A stretch of 64,000 nt of DNA, from positions 1,364,001 through 1,428,000 of the forward strand of contig NZ_CP075529.1 in NCBI RefSeq assembly GCF_025809055.1. The letters are read 5' to 3'. The notes beneath the pieces were generated by a model. The model made no database searches. It was given only the letters and a program-made list of their open reading frames with translations, and was not told the origin of the DNA. Each line of letters opens with the position of its first letter. Position 1 is the stretch's first letter. The position numbers and the translations under genes were made by a program. This stretch comes from Devosia sp. Lineage in GTDB: Bacteria > Pseudomonadota > Alphaproteobacteria > Rhizobiales > Devosiaceae. Shown piece after piece: positions 24,946-33,207 of the stretch.

Positions 24946-26297
24946 CCGACTCCACGCTCGCTTCCGCCGCTGAACGCCGCAAGCTGGTGCGCGCCGGGCT
25001 CACCCGCCGCCATGCCGGAGAGCGCCTGTTCCGCGCATTCGGGGTCATCGCCATCTGCCTGGCACTGGGCTTCGTCGCGCTGCTGTTCACAGACGTGCTG
25101 CGCAAGGGCATTCCGGCCTTTACCCAGTCCAATATCCAGCTGGCCGTAACCTTCGATCCCGAGCTGCTCAAGGTCGATGCCGCGCCCGAGCGCAGCCCGG
25201 GCCAGTCCGACGCCGATTTCCGCGCCGCGCGGCTGGGCTGGGAGCGGCAGGTGGCCATGCTGAACTGGAACACGGTCGTCGAAGCTGCCTTGCGCAATGC
25301 CGCGCCAGAAGGCTTCGAGATCGACAGCCGCCAGATCCTGACCATTGCCGAAACCGATGCCCGCCATCGTGTCCGCGAGATTTTCGTCCGTGATCCGGCG
25401 CTGCTGGGGCAGACCGTGACCGTCGACCTGCTCGCCTCGGCCAATACCGACAACTGGGTCAAGGGCAATATCGACCGCAACCTGGCCGACAGCCAGCAGC
25501 AGCTTTCCGCGCCCGCTCGTGCCCTGATCGACATTTTCGAGGAGAACGGCACCATCAGCCAGGGCTTTGCCTGGTCGCTGTTTTCCAATGTGGACTCGCG
25601 GTCCGCCCCGGCCGCGGCCGGCCTGCTCGGCGCGCTTCTGGGCTCCATGTGGATGATGCTGATCGTGGTGATCCTGGCCGTTCCCATCGGCGTCGGCAGC
25701 GCCATCTATCTCGAGGAATTCGCGCCCAAATCGCGGCTGACGGACCTGATCGAGGTCAATATCAACAATCTCGCCGCCGTGCCGTCCATCGTCTTCGGCC
25801 TGCTCGGTGCCGCCGTCTTCATCAACTGGTTCCGCCTGCCGCTGTCGGCGCCGCTGGCCGGTGGCTTGGTGCTGACCCTGATGACGCTGCCCACGATCAT
25901 CATTGCCACCCGCGCGGCGCTGAAAGGCGTGTCCCCGGCACTCCGCCAGGCGGCGCTGGGCATGGGCGCCTCGCGCACGCAGATGGTGTTTCACCACGTG
26001 CTGCCGGTGACCTTCCCCTCCATCCTGACCGCGACCATTATCGGCGTGGCCCAGGCGCTGGGCGAAACTGCGCCGCTCCTGCTGATCGGCATGAATGCCT
26101 TCGTCGCAGCCGTACCGGCGACGCCGATCGATCAGGCTACGGCCTTGCCGGTGCAGATCTATCTCTGGCAGGGCAACGAGAACCGCAATTTCTTCGAGCC
26201 CCGGACCTCTGCCGCGATCATGGTGCTGCTCGCCTTCATGATCACGCTCAATGCCGTCGCAATATTCCTGCGCTCGCGCCTCGAAAAGCGCGCTTAA
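24942..26297 (+). CDS. pstA: Phosphate ABC transporter permease PstA (long form)
   Basis: A 451-aa permease, longer than the roughly 290-aa enterobacterial PstA. The first 200 residues are an alphaproteobacterial extension (DUF3333-like): one helix, then a soluble region with 'ERSPGQSDADFRAARLGWER'. The permease domain follows, with 'AVPIGVGSAIYLEEFAPKS' and the EAA loop 'LRQAALGMGASRTQMVFHHV'. It overlaps pstC by ATGA and is followed by pstB after 14 bases. Confidence 0.95.
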   Translation: MTDSTLASAAERRKLVRAGLTRRHAGERLFRAFGVIAICLALGFVALLFTDVLRKGIPAFTQSNIQLAVTFDPELLKVDAAPERSPGQSDADFRAARLGWERQVAMLNWNTVVEAALRNAAPEGFEIDSRQILTIAETDARHRVREIFVRDPALLGQTVTVDLLASANTDNWVKGNIDRNLADSQQQLSAPARALIDIFEENGTISQGFAWSLFSNVDSRSAPAAAGLLGALLGSMWMMLIVVILAVPIGVGSAIYLEEFAPKSRLTDLIEVNINNLAAVPSIVFGLLGAAVFINWFRLPLSAPLAGGLVLTLMTLPTIIIATRAALKGVSPALRQAALGMGASRTQMVFHHVLPVTFPSILTATIIGVAQALGETAPLLLIGMNAFVAAVPATPIDQATALPVQIYLWQGNENRNFFEPRTSAAIMVLLAFMITLNAVAIFLRSRLEKRA

Positions 26298-26311
26298 GGA
26301 GATCGAGAAAA

Positions 26312-27151
26312 ATGGATATCCTTGCCCAATCGGCCAACAAGCCGGCCACACGGACCCCGAGCGCCGACATGAACCCGCTAGACGTTCTCGCCCACCCGAT
26401 CCGCCTGACCGCCCGCGACGTCACCGTCCACTATGGGACCAAGCAGGCGCTGCATGGTGTGTCCATCGACATTCCGGACCGCGCCGTCACCGCCTTCATC
26501 GGCCCCTCGGGCTGCGGCAAATCGACTTTCCTGCGCTGCATCAACCGCATGAATGACACGATCGAAGGCGCCCGCGTCGGCGGCCGGATCGAACTCGACG
26601 GCGAGGACATCTATGACCCCAAGCTCGACGTCGTCGAGTTGCGCGCCCGCGTCGGCATGGTGTTCCAGAAGCCGAACCCCTTCCCCAAATCGATCTACGA
26701 CAATGTCGCCTATGGCCCGCGCATCCATGGCCTGGCGCGCAACAAGACCGATCTCGACGAGATCGTGGTGTCCTCCCTGCGCAAGGCCGGCCTTTTCGAG
26801 GAGGTCAAGGATCGCCTCAATGAACCGGGAACGGGCCTCTCCGGCGGCCAGCAGCAGCGCCTGTGCATTGCCCGCGCCATTGCCGTGGGGCCCGAAGTGA
26901 TCCTGATGGACGAGCCCTGTTCAGCTCTCGACCCCATCGCCACCGCCATCATCGAAGAGTTGATCGACGAGCTGCGGGCCAATTACACCATCGTCATCGT
27001 CACCCACTCGATGCAGCAGGCCGCCCGCGTCAGCCAGAAGACCGCCTTCTTCCACCTGGGCAACCTGATCGAGCAGGGCGAAACCGAAGACATCTTCACC
27101 AATCCGGTGAACAAGCAGACCCAGGACTATATCATGGGCCGCATCGGCTGA
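26312..27151 (+). CDS. pstB: Phosphate import ATP-binding protein PstB
   Basis: A 279-aa ABC ATPase energising PstCA. Walker A is GPSGCGKST, the signature LSGGQQQRLCIARAI, Walker B VILMDEPCSALDP, and the H-loop 'IVIVTHSMQQA'. The 'FLRCINRMNDTIEGARVGG' segment is PstB-specific. The start at 26312 lies 14 bp after pstA with a GGAG upstream. Confidence 0.97.
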   Translation: MDILAQSANKPATRTPSADMNPLDVLAHPIRLTARDVTVHYGTKQALHGVSIDIPDRAVTAFIGPSGCGKSTFLRCINRMNDTIEGARVGGRIELDGEDIYDPKLDVVELRARVGMVFQKPNPFPKSIYDNVAYGPRIHGLARNKTDLDEIVVSSLRKAGLFEEVKDRLNEPGTGLSGGQQQRLCIARAIAVGPEVILMDEPCSALDPIATAIIEELIDELRANYTIVIVTHSMQQAARVSQKTAFFHLGNLIEQGETEDIFTNPVNKQTQDYIMGRIG

Positions 27152-27168
27152 TCGGGAGAGGAAATCAA

Positions 27169-27879
27169 ATGCCCAATACCGGCACCGACCACATCGTCAC
27201 CTCCTATAACGAGGAACTCCTGTCCCTCGCCCAATCCATTGCGGAAATGGGCGGGCAGGTAGAGGTAGCCATCGAAAATGGCACCCGCGCCTTGCTGAAA
27301 CTCGATCGCGAACTGGCCGATGTCACCATCATCGCCGATCAGCGCATCGACGACATGCAGCGCAAGATCGACGACATGGCCGTATCCATGATCGCCCGGC
27401 GCCAGCCAATGGCCTCGGACCTGCGGGCGATCATCACCGCCATTCACGTTGCCAACGATCTCGAACGCATCGGCGACATGGCCAAGCAACTGGCGCGCCG
27501 CTCGCTCAAGCTCGAAGGCATCAACCTGCAGCCCACATTCTACAACGGCGTCAAGAACATGACGGCGCTGGTCCTGCGCCAGGTCAAGGACGCGCTCGAC
27601 GCCTATGGCAATCGCGAAGCCGATGCGTCGGTGGAGGTGTGCAATCGCGACGATGAAGTCGATGCGATGCACACCTCGCTGTTCCGCGAATTGCTGACCT
27701 ACATGCTGGAAGACCCGCGCAACATCACCACCTGCACGCACCTGCTGTTCTGCGCCAAGAACCTGGAACGCATCGGCGACCACGCCACCAATATCGCCGA
27801 GCGCGCCTATTACCTGGCCACCGGCAAGCAGCTCACGGCCGATGTCCAGCAATTGCAACGGACGCAGATCAAGGCCTGA
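27169..27879 (+). CDS. phoU: Phosphate signalling protein PhoU
   Basis: A 236-aa all-helical protein of two repeats, each with an E(R)xxD metal-binding pattern: 'NDLERIGDMAKQL' and 'KNLERIGDHATNIAE'. PhoU links the PstSCAB transporter to the PhoR kinase and dampens the Pho response when phosphate is plentiful. It follows pstB by 17 bp with a GGAGAGGAAA ribosome-binding region. Confidence 0.95.
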   Translation: MPNTGTDHIVTSYNEELLSLAQSIAEMGGQVEVAIENGTRALLKLDRELADVTIIADQRIDDMQRKIDDMAVSMIARRQPMASDLRAIITAIHVANDLERIGDMAKQLARRSLKLEGINLQPTFYNGVKNMTALVLRQVKDALDAYGNREADASVEVCNRDDEVDAMHTSLFRELLTYMLEDPRNITTCTHLLFCAKNLERIGDHATNIAERAYYLATGKQLTADVQQLQRTQIKA

Positions 27880-27902
27880 CCTACAGGCCCGGCACACCAG
27901 TA

Positions 27903-27992
27903 GACCTCATCCTGAGCCTGTCGAAGGACGAGGTCGTGCCAATAAACTATCGATTGCTCGACCTCGTGGTTCGACAGGCTCACCATGAGGTC
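27903..27992. repeat. REP-like inverted repeat between phoU and phoB
   Basis: GACCTCATCCTGAGCCTGTC at the left arm faces GACAGGCTCACCATGAGGTC at the right arm, with inner GACGAGGTCG and CGACCTCGTGG also complementary, forming a long interrupted hairpin of about 90 bases. The 'CCTCATGGTGAGCCTGTCGAAC' type is a common dispersed intergenic repeat in alphaproteobacteria. It interrupts the operon and may stabilise the upstream mRNA or reduce readthrough into phoB. Confidence 0.8.
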
Positions 27993-28034
27993 TTCGAGCC
28001 AGCGGTGAATTGCGCTCAAAGGGAGCACGTCCAT

Positions 28035-28736
28035 ATGCCCGCGACTATTCTTGTTGTCGAAGACGAAGGCGATATCGCCCTGCTGTTGCGCTACAACCTG
28101 GAAGCGGAAGGCTTCCGGGTGGTCACCGCCGAAACCGGCGACGAAGCCCAGCACGCCATCGCCGAAAAGCTGCCCGACCTGATCCTGCTCGATTGGATGC
28201 TGCCCGAAATTTCTGGCATCGAACTCTGCCGGCGCCTGCGAGCCCGCGAGGAAACCAGCCGTGTGCCGATCATCATGTTGACGGCGCGCGGCGAGGAAGA
28301 GGAGCGGGTGCGCGGCCTGACCACCGGCGCAGATGACTATGTCGTCAAGCCGTTCTCGGTGCCGGAACTGCTGGCCCGCATCAATTCACTATTGCGCCGC
28401 GCCAACCCCAACCTGGTCACGGCCGCCCTGAAGGTCGGCGATCTGGAGCTAGACCGGACCACCCACCGGGTGCGCCGCGCCAATCGCGACGTGCACCTGG
28501 GCCCCACCGAATATCGCTTGCTCGAATATCTCATGCGCCACCCCGGCCGCGTCTATTCGCGCGAGCAGTTGCTCGACGGGGTCTGGGGCAATGACGTTTA
28601 TGTCGATGAGCGGACTGTGGACGTCCATATCGGCCGGTTGCGCCGCGCCATCAATCGCGGCCGCGAATCCGACCCCATCCGCACCGTTCGCGGCGCCGGC
28701 TACGCCTTTGACGAGCGCTTCGCGGCGACGGCCTGA
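28035..28736 (+). CDS. phoB: Phosphate regulon response regulator PhoB
   Basis: A 233-aa OmpR-family regulator. Receiver: acidic pocket VVEDE (residues 8-11 region), phospho-acceptor Asp53 in 'ILLDWMLPEISG', Thr near 83 and Lys105 in 'VVKPFSVPELL'. The DNA-binding winged helix holds 'LGPTEYRLLEYLMRHPGRVY' and 'RTVDVHIGRLRRAIN'. It should bind the Pho box at 22357. The start at 28035 opens directly with the receiver. No phoR gene is in the window, so the kinase is elsewhere. Confidence 0.95.
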   Translation: MPATILVVEDEGDIALLLRYNLEAEGFRVVTAETGDEAQHAIAEKLPDLILLDWMLPEISGIELCRRLRAREETSRVPIIMLTARGEEEERVRGLTTGADDYVVKPFSVPELLARINSLLRRANPNLVTAALKVGDLELDRTTHRVRRANRDVHLGPTEYRLLEYLMRHPGRVYSREQLLDGVWGNDVYVDERTVDVHIGRLRRAINRGRESDPIRTVRGAGYAFDERFAATA

Positions 28737-28765
28737 GGCCGCGGCGACCGGGCCACGCGAGTGTC

Positions 28766-29122
28766 CTAGACTCCAAGTGCCTCGCGTGATGCCAGAGCCA
28801 GGGCAACTACGAGATCATCGGGGATAGGCTTTGCCGGTGAGAAGGTGACCCCGGTCTTGCTGGCCTTGAGCCCGGCTGCGGCGATTGCCTCGGCCTGGGC
28901 GGCAATCGCCCCCTTGTCGACATAGAGGCCGCATTGCTTGCTGAATGCACCGTAGCCGGCAATCATCGACTTGCCGGAGGCGAACCCCGGCATGTTGTAT
29001 TGCATGACCTCTTCCGCGTCGGGCAACGTCTTGGCCAGAAGGATCCTGAGCTGCGCGAGCATCGGACGAAGCGCCTCCGATGCGGCAGCAATGTAGGCGT
29101 CGTGGTCGGCTGGTCCGGTCAT
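28766..29122 (-). CDS. DUF1801 / YdhG-like protein
   Basis: A 118-aa protein of the DUF1801 (frataxin-like fold, 'iron chaperone'-annotated) family. The hallmark 'AEEVMQYNMPGFASGKSMIA', 'YGAFSKQCGLYV' and 'TGVTFSPAKPIPDDLV' segments are all present. Length is normal. The biochemical function is not established. It lies convergent to phoB. Confidence 0.85.
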   Translation of the reverse strand: MTGPADHDAYIAAASEALRPMLAQLRILLAKTLPDAEEVMQYNMPGFASGKSMIAGYGAFSKQCGLYVDKGAIAAQAEAIAAAGLKASKTGVTFSPAKPIPDDLVVALALASREALGV

Positions 29123-29243
29123 GCTGCACTATCGGCCATTGCACAGATCGAGGCAACCAGAGGCGCATGCGTCCTGAACCTTTTCCGATGGTCCAAGGCC
29201 ATACACGCTGCTACCACAAGGCGCCGAAACGTGGAGAACCGGC

Positions 29244-29345
29244 ATGGCCCAATTTGCTCATGGAATGATGCAATCCCTCGGTGGCCTTGCCGGCCACGAG
29301 CGCCTCGACGACGAAACGGTGTGCCTGAGCTATGTCCCTGCCTGA
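29244..29345 (+). CDS. Possible small ORF overlapping the phosphotransferase start (33 aa)
   Basis: ATG at 29244 preceded by GGAG seven bases upstream encodes a 33-aa peptide (MAQFAHGMMQSLGGLAGHER, then 12 more residues) ending at 29345, overlapping the start of the following gene by 14 bases. Such an arrangement fits translational coupling, but there is no family recognition and it may be chance. Confidence 0.28.
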   Translation: MAQFAHGMMQSLGGLAGHERLDDETVCLSYVPA

Positions 29346-30057
29346 CGATACCGCTGACCAGACTGAAACCCTCCTCACCGGCGGTCAGGTCAATCACGTG
29401 GTCCGCATCGGCGATACGGTGCGCCGTGCCACCGGACGCGATATGTCGCGCCAGCACGCGCTCTTTGCGCATCTGGCTGCCAAGGGATTTGCCGCGACAC
29501 CGCGATTTCTCGGACACGACGAAAAGGGCCGGGAAATCCTGAGCTTCGTGCCCGGTGAAGTCCTGTTCGAGAAGGACGACTTCTCGGACACCCAACTGAT
29601 TGCCGCCGCCCGGCTCCTGCGCGCCTATCACGACGCCACCGTGGATTTTCCGCCCGTTCAAGAGGCCTGCGGCGAGGTCATGTGCCACAATGACTGGACA
29701 CCGGCCAACACCACCTTTGTCGACGATCTGCCCGCGGGCATGATCGATTTCGACACGGCCATGCCGGGAACGCGGCTGTGGGACCTCACCTATTCCACAT
29801 GGATGTGGCTGGGTCTCAACGAGCCGGTCTGGACTGCCGAAGACCAGCGGCGGCGTCTCGTCCTGTTCGTCAGTGCCTATGGCCACCCCACCTGCACCCC
29901 GCATCTGGTTGCCGCCTGCCTGCCGTCGCGCCAGGCCGGCCGCATTCATGTGGCGCGTCAGAAAGGCATGCATGCCGCCGTCACCTGGGCCGAAAATGCC
30001 ATGGCCTGGACGCTGGACAACATCACCGAACACTTTCAACCATCCGGCCTCACCTGA
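29332..30057 (+). CDS. Aminoglycoside phosphotransferase-family (APH-like) kinase
   Basis: A 241-aa soluble protein-kinase-fold enzyme. The catalytic loop 'MCHNDWTPANTTF' (HxDxxxxN) and the DFG-like 'GMIDFDTAMPG' identify an APH/ChoK-type phosphotransferase. N-terminal 'VVRIGDTVRRAT' is the glycine-poor ATP-binding strand region. The substrate could be an aminoglycoside, choline or sugar; sequence alone does not say. It lies upstream of the lacI-type gene, from which it is separated by two operators. Confidence 0.85.
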   Translation: MSLPDDTADQTETLLTGGQVNHVVRIGDTVRRATGRDMSRQHALFAHLAAKGFAATPRFLGHDEKGREILSFVPGEVLFEKDDFSDTQLIAAARLLRAYHDATVDFPPVQEACGEVMCHNDWTPANTTFVDDLPAGMIDFDTAMPGTRLWDLTYSTWMWLGLNEPVWTAEDQRRRLVLFVSAYGHPTCTPHLVAACLPSRQAGRIHVARQKGMHAAVTWAENAMAWTLDNITEHFQPSGLT

Positions 30058-30096
30058 CCGCTTGCAGCCGCCAGATCGCCGCGATACGATGATCGC

Positions 30097-30110
30097 GGAA
30101 AAGCTTTTCC
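30097..30110. promoter_or_regulatory. Operator 1 (14-bp palindrome GGAAAAGCTTTTCC)
   Basis: A perfect 14-bp palindrome 85 bases before the lacI-family start codon. It is identical to the copy at 30163-30176, with exactly 66 bp between equivalent positions. The pair is a likely autoregulatory binding site for the downstream LacI-family protein. Confidence 0.75.
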
Positions 30111-30162
30111 GATCTCCGTCATGGCACGCCCGTCCTCCCAAGGCTCCGGCGCCATACATTTC

Positions 30163-30176
30163 GGAAAAGCTTTTCC
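30163..30176. promoter_or_regulatory. Operator 2 (14-bp palindrome GGAAAAGCTTTTCC)
   Basis: The second identical perfect palindrome, ending 18 bases before the GTG start of the LacI-family gene, where it would overlap the ribosome-binding site or promoter region. Two sites 66 bp apart would allow loop-based repression by a tetrameric or dimer-of-dimers repressor. The GC rather than CG centre is atypical for LacI-family operators. Confidence 0.75.
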
Positions 30177-30194
30177 CAGTCTAGCGAGCACCCC

Positions 30195-31208
30195 GTGACC
30201 GACACCTTGAACCGCACCACTCTCCGCGACGTCGCCCGCAAGGCGGGCGTGAGCCTCGGCACGGCGTCCAAGGCGCTCAACAAGTCTGGCACTCTGCGGG
30301 CGGAAACCCGCGAAAAAGTCCTTGTGGCAGCGCGCGAGCTCGGTTTCCGGCCCAATGACCTGGCCCAGGCCCTGCATCGCGGGCAGAGTTATACGGTTGG
30401 CCTGATCTCCAATGACAGCTTCGGCCGCTTCACCATGCCGATCATGGAAGGGCTTGAGCGCGTGCTGCATGAAGAGGGCATTGCCCTGTTCATGTGCAAT
30501 GCCACCGACGACCCGGCGCGCGAACAGCGCCATATCGACCAGTTGCTCGGCAAGCGGGTCGATGGCCTGGTCTTCACCGGCCGCCGCGCCGACCGCCGCG
30601 CCGCGCCGGGCGTTGCCCTGGGCGGTGTCCCGGCTCTCTATGTTTTCGCGCAGAGCGATGCGCCGGGCGCCGCCTGTCTGCTGCCGGATGACGAAGGCGG
30701 TGCCCGCCTTGCCGTCGCCCATCTGCTCAACACGGGACGGAAGCGTCTCGCCCATGTTTCGGGCCCCGAGGATTTCGAGGCCGTGCGGCTGCGTCGCGCC
30801 GGCTTCGAAGCCGCCCTGGCCGAAGTGCATATGCCTGTCCATCCGGACATGATTCTGCACGGCGCCTGGTCCGAGGCCTGGGGCCGCGCGGCCGCACGGG
30901 ACCTTCTTAACCGAGCTGAACCGCCCGACGCGATCTTTGCCGGAAACGACCAGATCGCCCGTGGCATCCTCGACACGCTGCATGACCGGGGCCTGTCGGT
31001 TCCCGGCGAAATCGCGGTCATCGGCTTTGACAACTGGACAATCATGGCCGAGGCCGCGCGTCCCGCGCTGACGAGCATCGACATGAACCTTGATGCACTC
31101 GGCGAGGAGGCCGGCCGCAGGATCGTCCGCATGATCCGCGGCGACACCGTGTCGGGCATTACCCGGCTGCCCTGCACCCTGGTTCGCCGCGCCAGCACCA
31201 CACAATAG
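30195..31208 (+). CDS. LacI-family transcriptional regulator (probable arabinoside repressor)
   Basis: A 337-aa repressor with GTG start. The N-terminal HTH 'TLRDVARKAGVSLGTASKAL' plus hinge helix 'RPNDLAQALHRG' and the periplasmic-binding-like sensor domain ('AIFAGNDQIARGILDTLHDR', 'VIGFDNW') are standard. It lies 35 bp upstream of the GH127 arabinofuranosidase gene and probably controls that operon, binding the two palindromes at 30097 and 30163. The inducer is likely an arabinose-derived sugar (inference). Confidence 0.93.
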   Translation: MTDTLNRTTLRDVARKAGVSLGTASKALNKSGTLRAETREKVLVAARELGFRPNDLAQALHRGQSYTVGLISNDSFGRFTMPIMEGLERVLHEEGIALFMCNATDDPAREQRHIDQLLGKRVDGLVFTGRRADRRAAPGVALGGVPALYVFAQSDAPGAACLLPDDEGGARLAVAHLLNTGRKRLAHVSGPEDFEAVRLRRAGFEAALAEVHMPVHPDMILHGAWSEAWGRAAARDLLNRAEPPDAIFAGNDQIARGILDTLHDRGLSVPGEIAVIGFDNWTIMAEAARPALTSIDMNLDALGEEAGRRIVRMIRGDTVSGITRLPCTLVRRASTTQ

Positions 31209-31243
31209 CAACGAGGCCCAACAAAAGGGCTGGAGGAGACCAG

Positions 31244-33160
31244 ATGCGCCGCTATTCCCCCGTCGATTTCACCCGCGTGAGCCTCACCGGACAGTTTTGG
31301 GCCGAACGCCTGGAAACCGTGCTGACCCGCACGGTGCCGAGCCAGTATGACAAACTGGGCGAGAGCGGCATCCTCGAATCCCTTGAACTCAAGGACCCGC
31401 CGCCGCCGCTGCGCATCCCCCGAATGGGCGGCCCCGACGGTCACACCCACCAGGTGTTCTGGGACAGCGATATCGGCAAATGGATCGAAGCGGCCGGCTA
31501 CGCCCTGCGCCATCGCCGCGACGCGGGACTGGAAGCCAAGGTCGATGCCATCGTCGACCGCCTTGCCGAGGTGCAGATGGCCGATGGCTACCTCAACCTC
31601 TGGTATCAGGGCCATGAGATCGACAAACGCTGGACCAATATGCGCGACCGGCACGAACTCTATAATGCCGGCCACCTGCTCGAAGGCGCCATTGCCTATT
31701 TCCAGGCCACGGGGCGGCGCAAGCTGCTCGATGTCCTCGAACGCTATCTCGATCATATCCGCACCATGTTTGGCACCGGGCCGAACCAGAAGCGGGGATA
31801 TTGCGGCCATCAGGAAATCGAGCTGGCCCTGGTCAAGCTCTATCGCCTGACCGGCGAGAGAAAGCAGCTGGACCTGGCCGCCTATTTCATCGACCAGCGC
31901 GGCCAGCAACCGCACTATTTCGACGAGGAAGCGGTGGCGCGGGGCGCCGATCCCAAGGATTTCCACTTCTACAAGACCGGCAACCACCAGTATTCGCAGT
32001 CGCACAAGCCGGTGCGCGAACAGGACAAGGTCGTCGGCCACGCTGTGCGGGCCATGTATATGTACACGGCCATGGCCGACCTTGCGGCGGAATTGAACGA
32101 TAACAGCCTCCGCCAGGCTTGCGAAACGCTGTGGAAGGATGTCACCACCACGCGCATGTATGTGACCGGCGGGTTCGGCCCCTCCGCCTCCAACGAGGGG
32201 TTTACCACCGATTACGACCTGCCCAATGACACGGCCTATTGCGAAACCTGCGCCTCGATCGCCTTCATCTTCTGGGCCCAGCGCATGCTCAATCTCGACC
32301 TCGATGGCCAATATGCCGATGCCATGGAACTGGCGCTCTACAATGGCGCCCTTTCCGGACTGTCTCGCGACGGCGAGCTCTATTTCTACGAGAACAAGCT
32401 CGACAGCGCCGGACAGGATCGCCGCTGGCCCTGGCATCCCTGCCCCTGCTGCACCATGAACGTGTCCCGCCTCGTGGCTTCGGTCGGCGGCTATTTCTAT
32501 TCGGCCGGACCGGATTCCATCGTGGTCAACCTCTATGGCGGCAATCGCGCCGAACTCGAGGTGAGCGGGCGCCGCGTGCGTATCGAGGACCATTCCAACT
32601 ATCCCTGGTCCGGCAAGATCAAGCTCACGCTGCATCCCGAGGGCTCGGGGGCGTTTGCGCTGAAATTGCGGGTGCCAGGCTGGGCAGGCGGCGCAACCGG
32701 CGCCGTCAATGGCAGCCCTCTGGACATGACTGGCCCGCTCGAAAACGGCTATCTCGTCATCACCCGGGACTGGGGCGATGGGGACGTGGTCGAACTCGAC
32801 CTGCCCATGCCGCCACGCCGGCTCTATGCCAATCCCAAGGTGGTCATGGATCGCCACCGCGTCGCCCTCGCGCGCGGCCCGCTGGTCTATTGCGCCGAGC
32901 AGGCCGACAACAGTGTGGCGGTTCCCGACCTGAGCCTCAGCCGGACCGCCGCGATCCGTGAGCAGCAGAGGGATGACCTGTTCGACGGCATCGTCGCGCT
33001 GACGGCCGAGGCCGAGACCATCGCCACGGACGATTGGGGGCCAGACCTCTACCGCACGACGCCGCCAAAGGCGACACCGGTCACTCTGACCGCAATACCC
33101 TATTATCTGTGGGCCAACCGGGAGCCGGGCCCGATGCAGGTCTGGATCCGCGAGAGCTGA
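31244..33160 (+). CDS. Glycoside hydrolase family 127 beta-L-arabinofuranosidase
   Basis: A 638-aa protein with an (alpha/alpha)6-barrel plan typical of GH127. Key residues of HypBA1-type enzymes are visible: Glu and Cys in 'AYCETCASIAF' and the Cys pair in 'HPCPCCTMNVSRL', which coordinate Zn2+ and supply the Cys nucleophile. Other family markers are 'DSDIGKWIEAAGYAL' and 'QMADGYLNLWYQ'. No signal peptide is seen, so it acts on imported arabino-oligosaccharides in the cytosol, releasing L-arabinose. It forms an operon with the LacI-type regulator. A terminator follows. Confidence 0.92.
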   Translation: MRRYSPVDFTRVSLTGQFWAERLETVLTRTVPSQYDKLGESGILESLELKDPPPPLRIPRMGGPDGHTHQVFWDSDIGKWIEAAGYALRHRRDAGLEAKVDAIVDRLAEVQMADGYLNLWYQGHEIDKRWTNMRDRHELYNAGHLLEGAIAYFQATGRRKLLDVLERYLDHIRTMFGTGPNQKRGYCGHQEIELALVKLYRLTGERKQLDLAAYFIDQRGQQPHYFDEEAVARGADPKDFHFYKTGNHQYSQSHKPVREQDKVVGHAVRAMYMYTAMADLAAELNDNSLRQACETLWKDVTTTRMYVTGGFGPSASNEGFTTDYDLPNDTAYCETCASIAFIFWAQRMLNLDLDGQYADAMELALYNGALSGLSRDGELYFYENKLDSAGQDRRWPWHPCPCCTMNVSRLVASVGGYFYSAGPDSIVVNLYGGNRAELEVSGRRVRIEDHSNYPWSGKIKLTLHPEGSGAFALKLRVPGWAGGATGAVNGSPLDMTGPLENGYLVITRDWGDGDVVELDLPMPPRRLYANPKVVMDRHRVALARGPLVYCAEQADNSVAVPDLSLSRTAAIREQQRDDLFDGIVALTAEAETIATDDWGPDLYRTTPPKATPVTLTAIPYYLWANREPGPMQVWIRES

Positions 33161-33175
33161 CAAAAAACGGGGCCA

Positions 33176-33203
33176 GATGGCCCCGTTCTTCTTTAAACCC
33201 GGA
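33176..33203. terminator. Rho-independent terminator, probably bidirectional
   Basis: AACGGGGCC-AGAT-GGCCCCGTT is a perfect 9-bp stem with a tetraloop, with an A run on the left (CAAAAAA) and TCTTCTTT on the right. It separates the convergent GH127 and aldehyde dehydrogenase genes and can end both transcripts. Confidence 0.88.
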
Positions 33204-33207
33204 TCGA

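Noticed and set aside
30638..33163. 841-aa frame antisense to the GH127 gene
   Set aside because: A GC3-driven antisense shadow; the opposite strand encodes a complete enzyme with intact active-site motifs.
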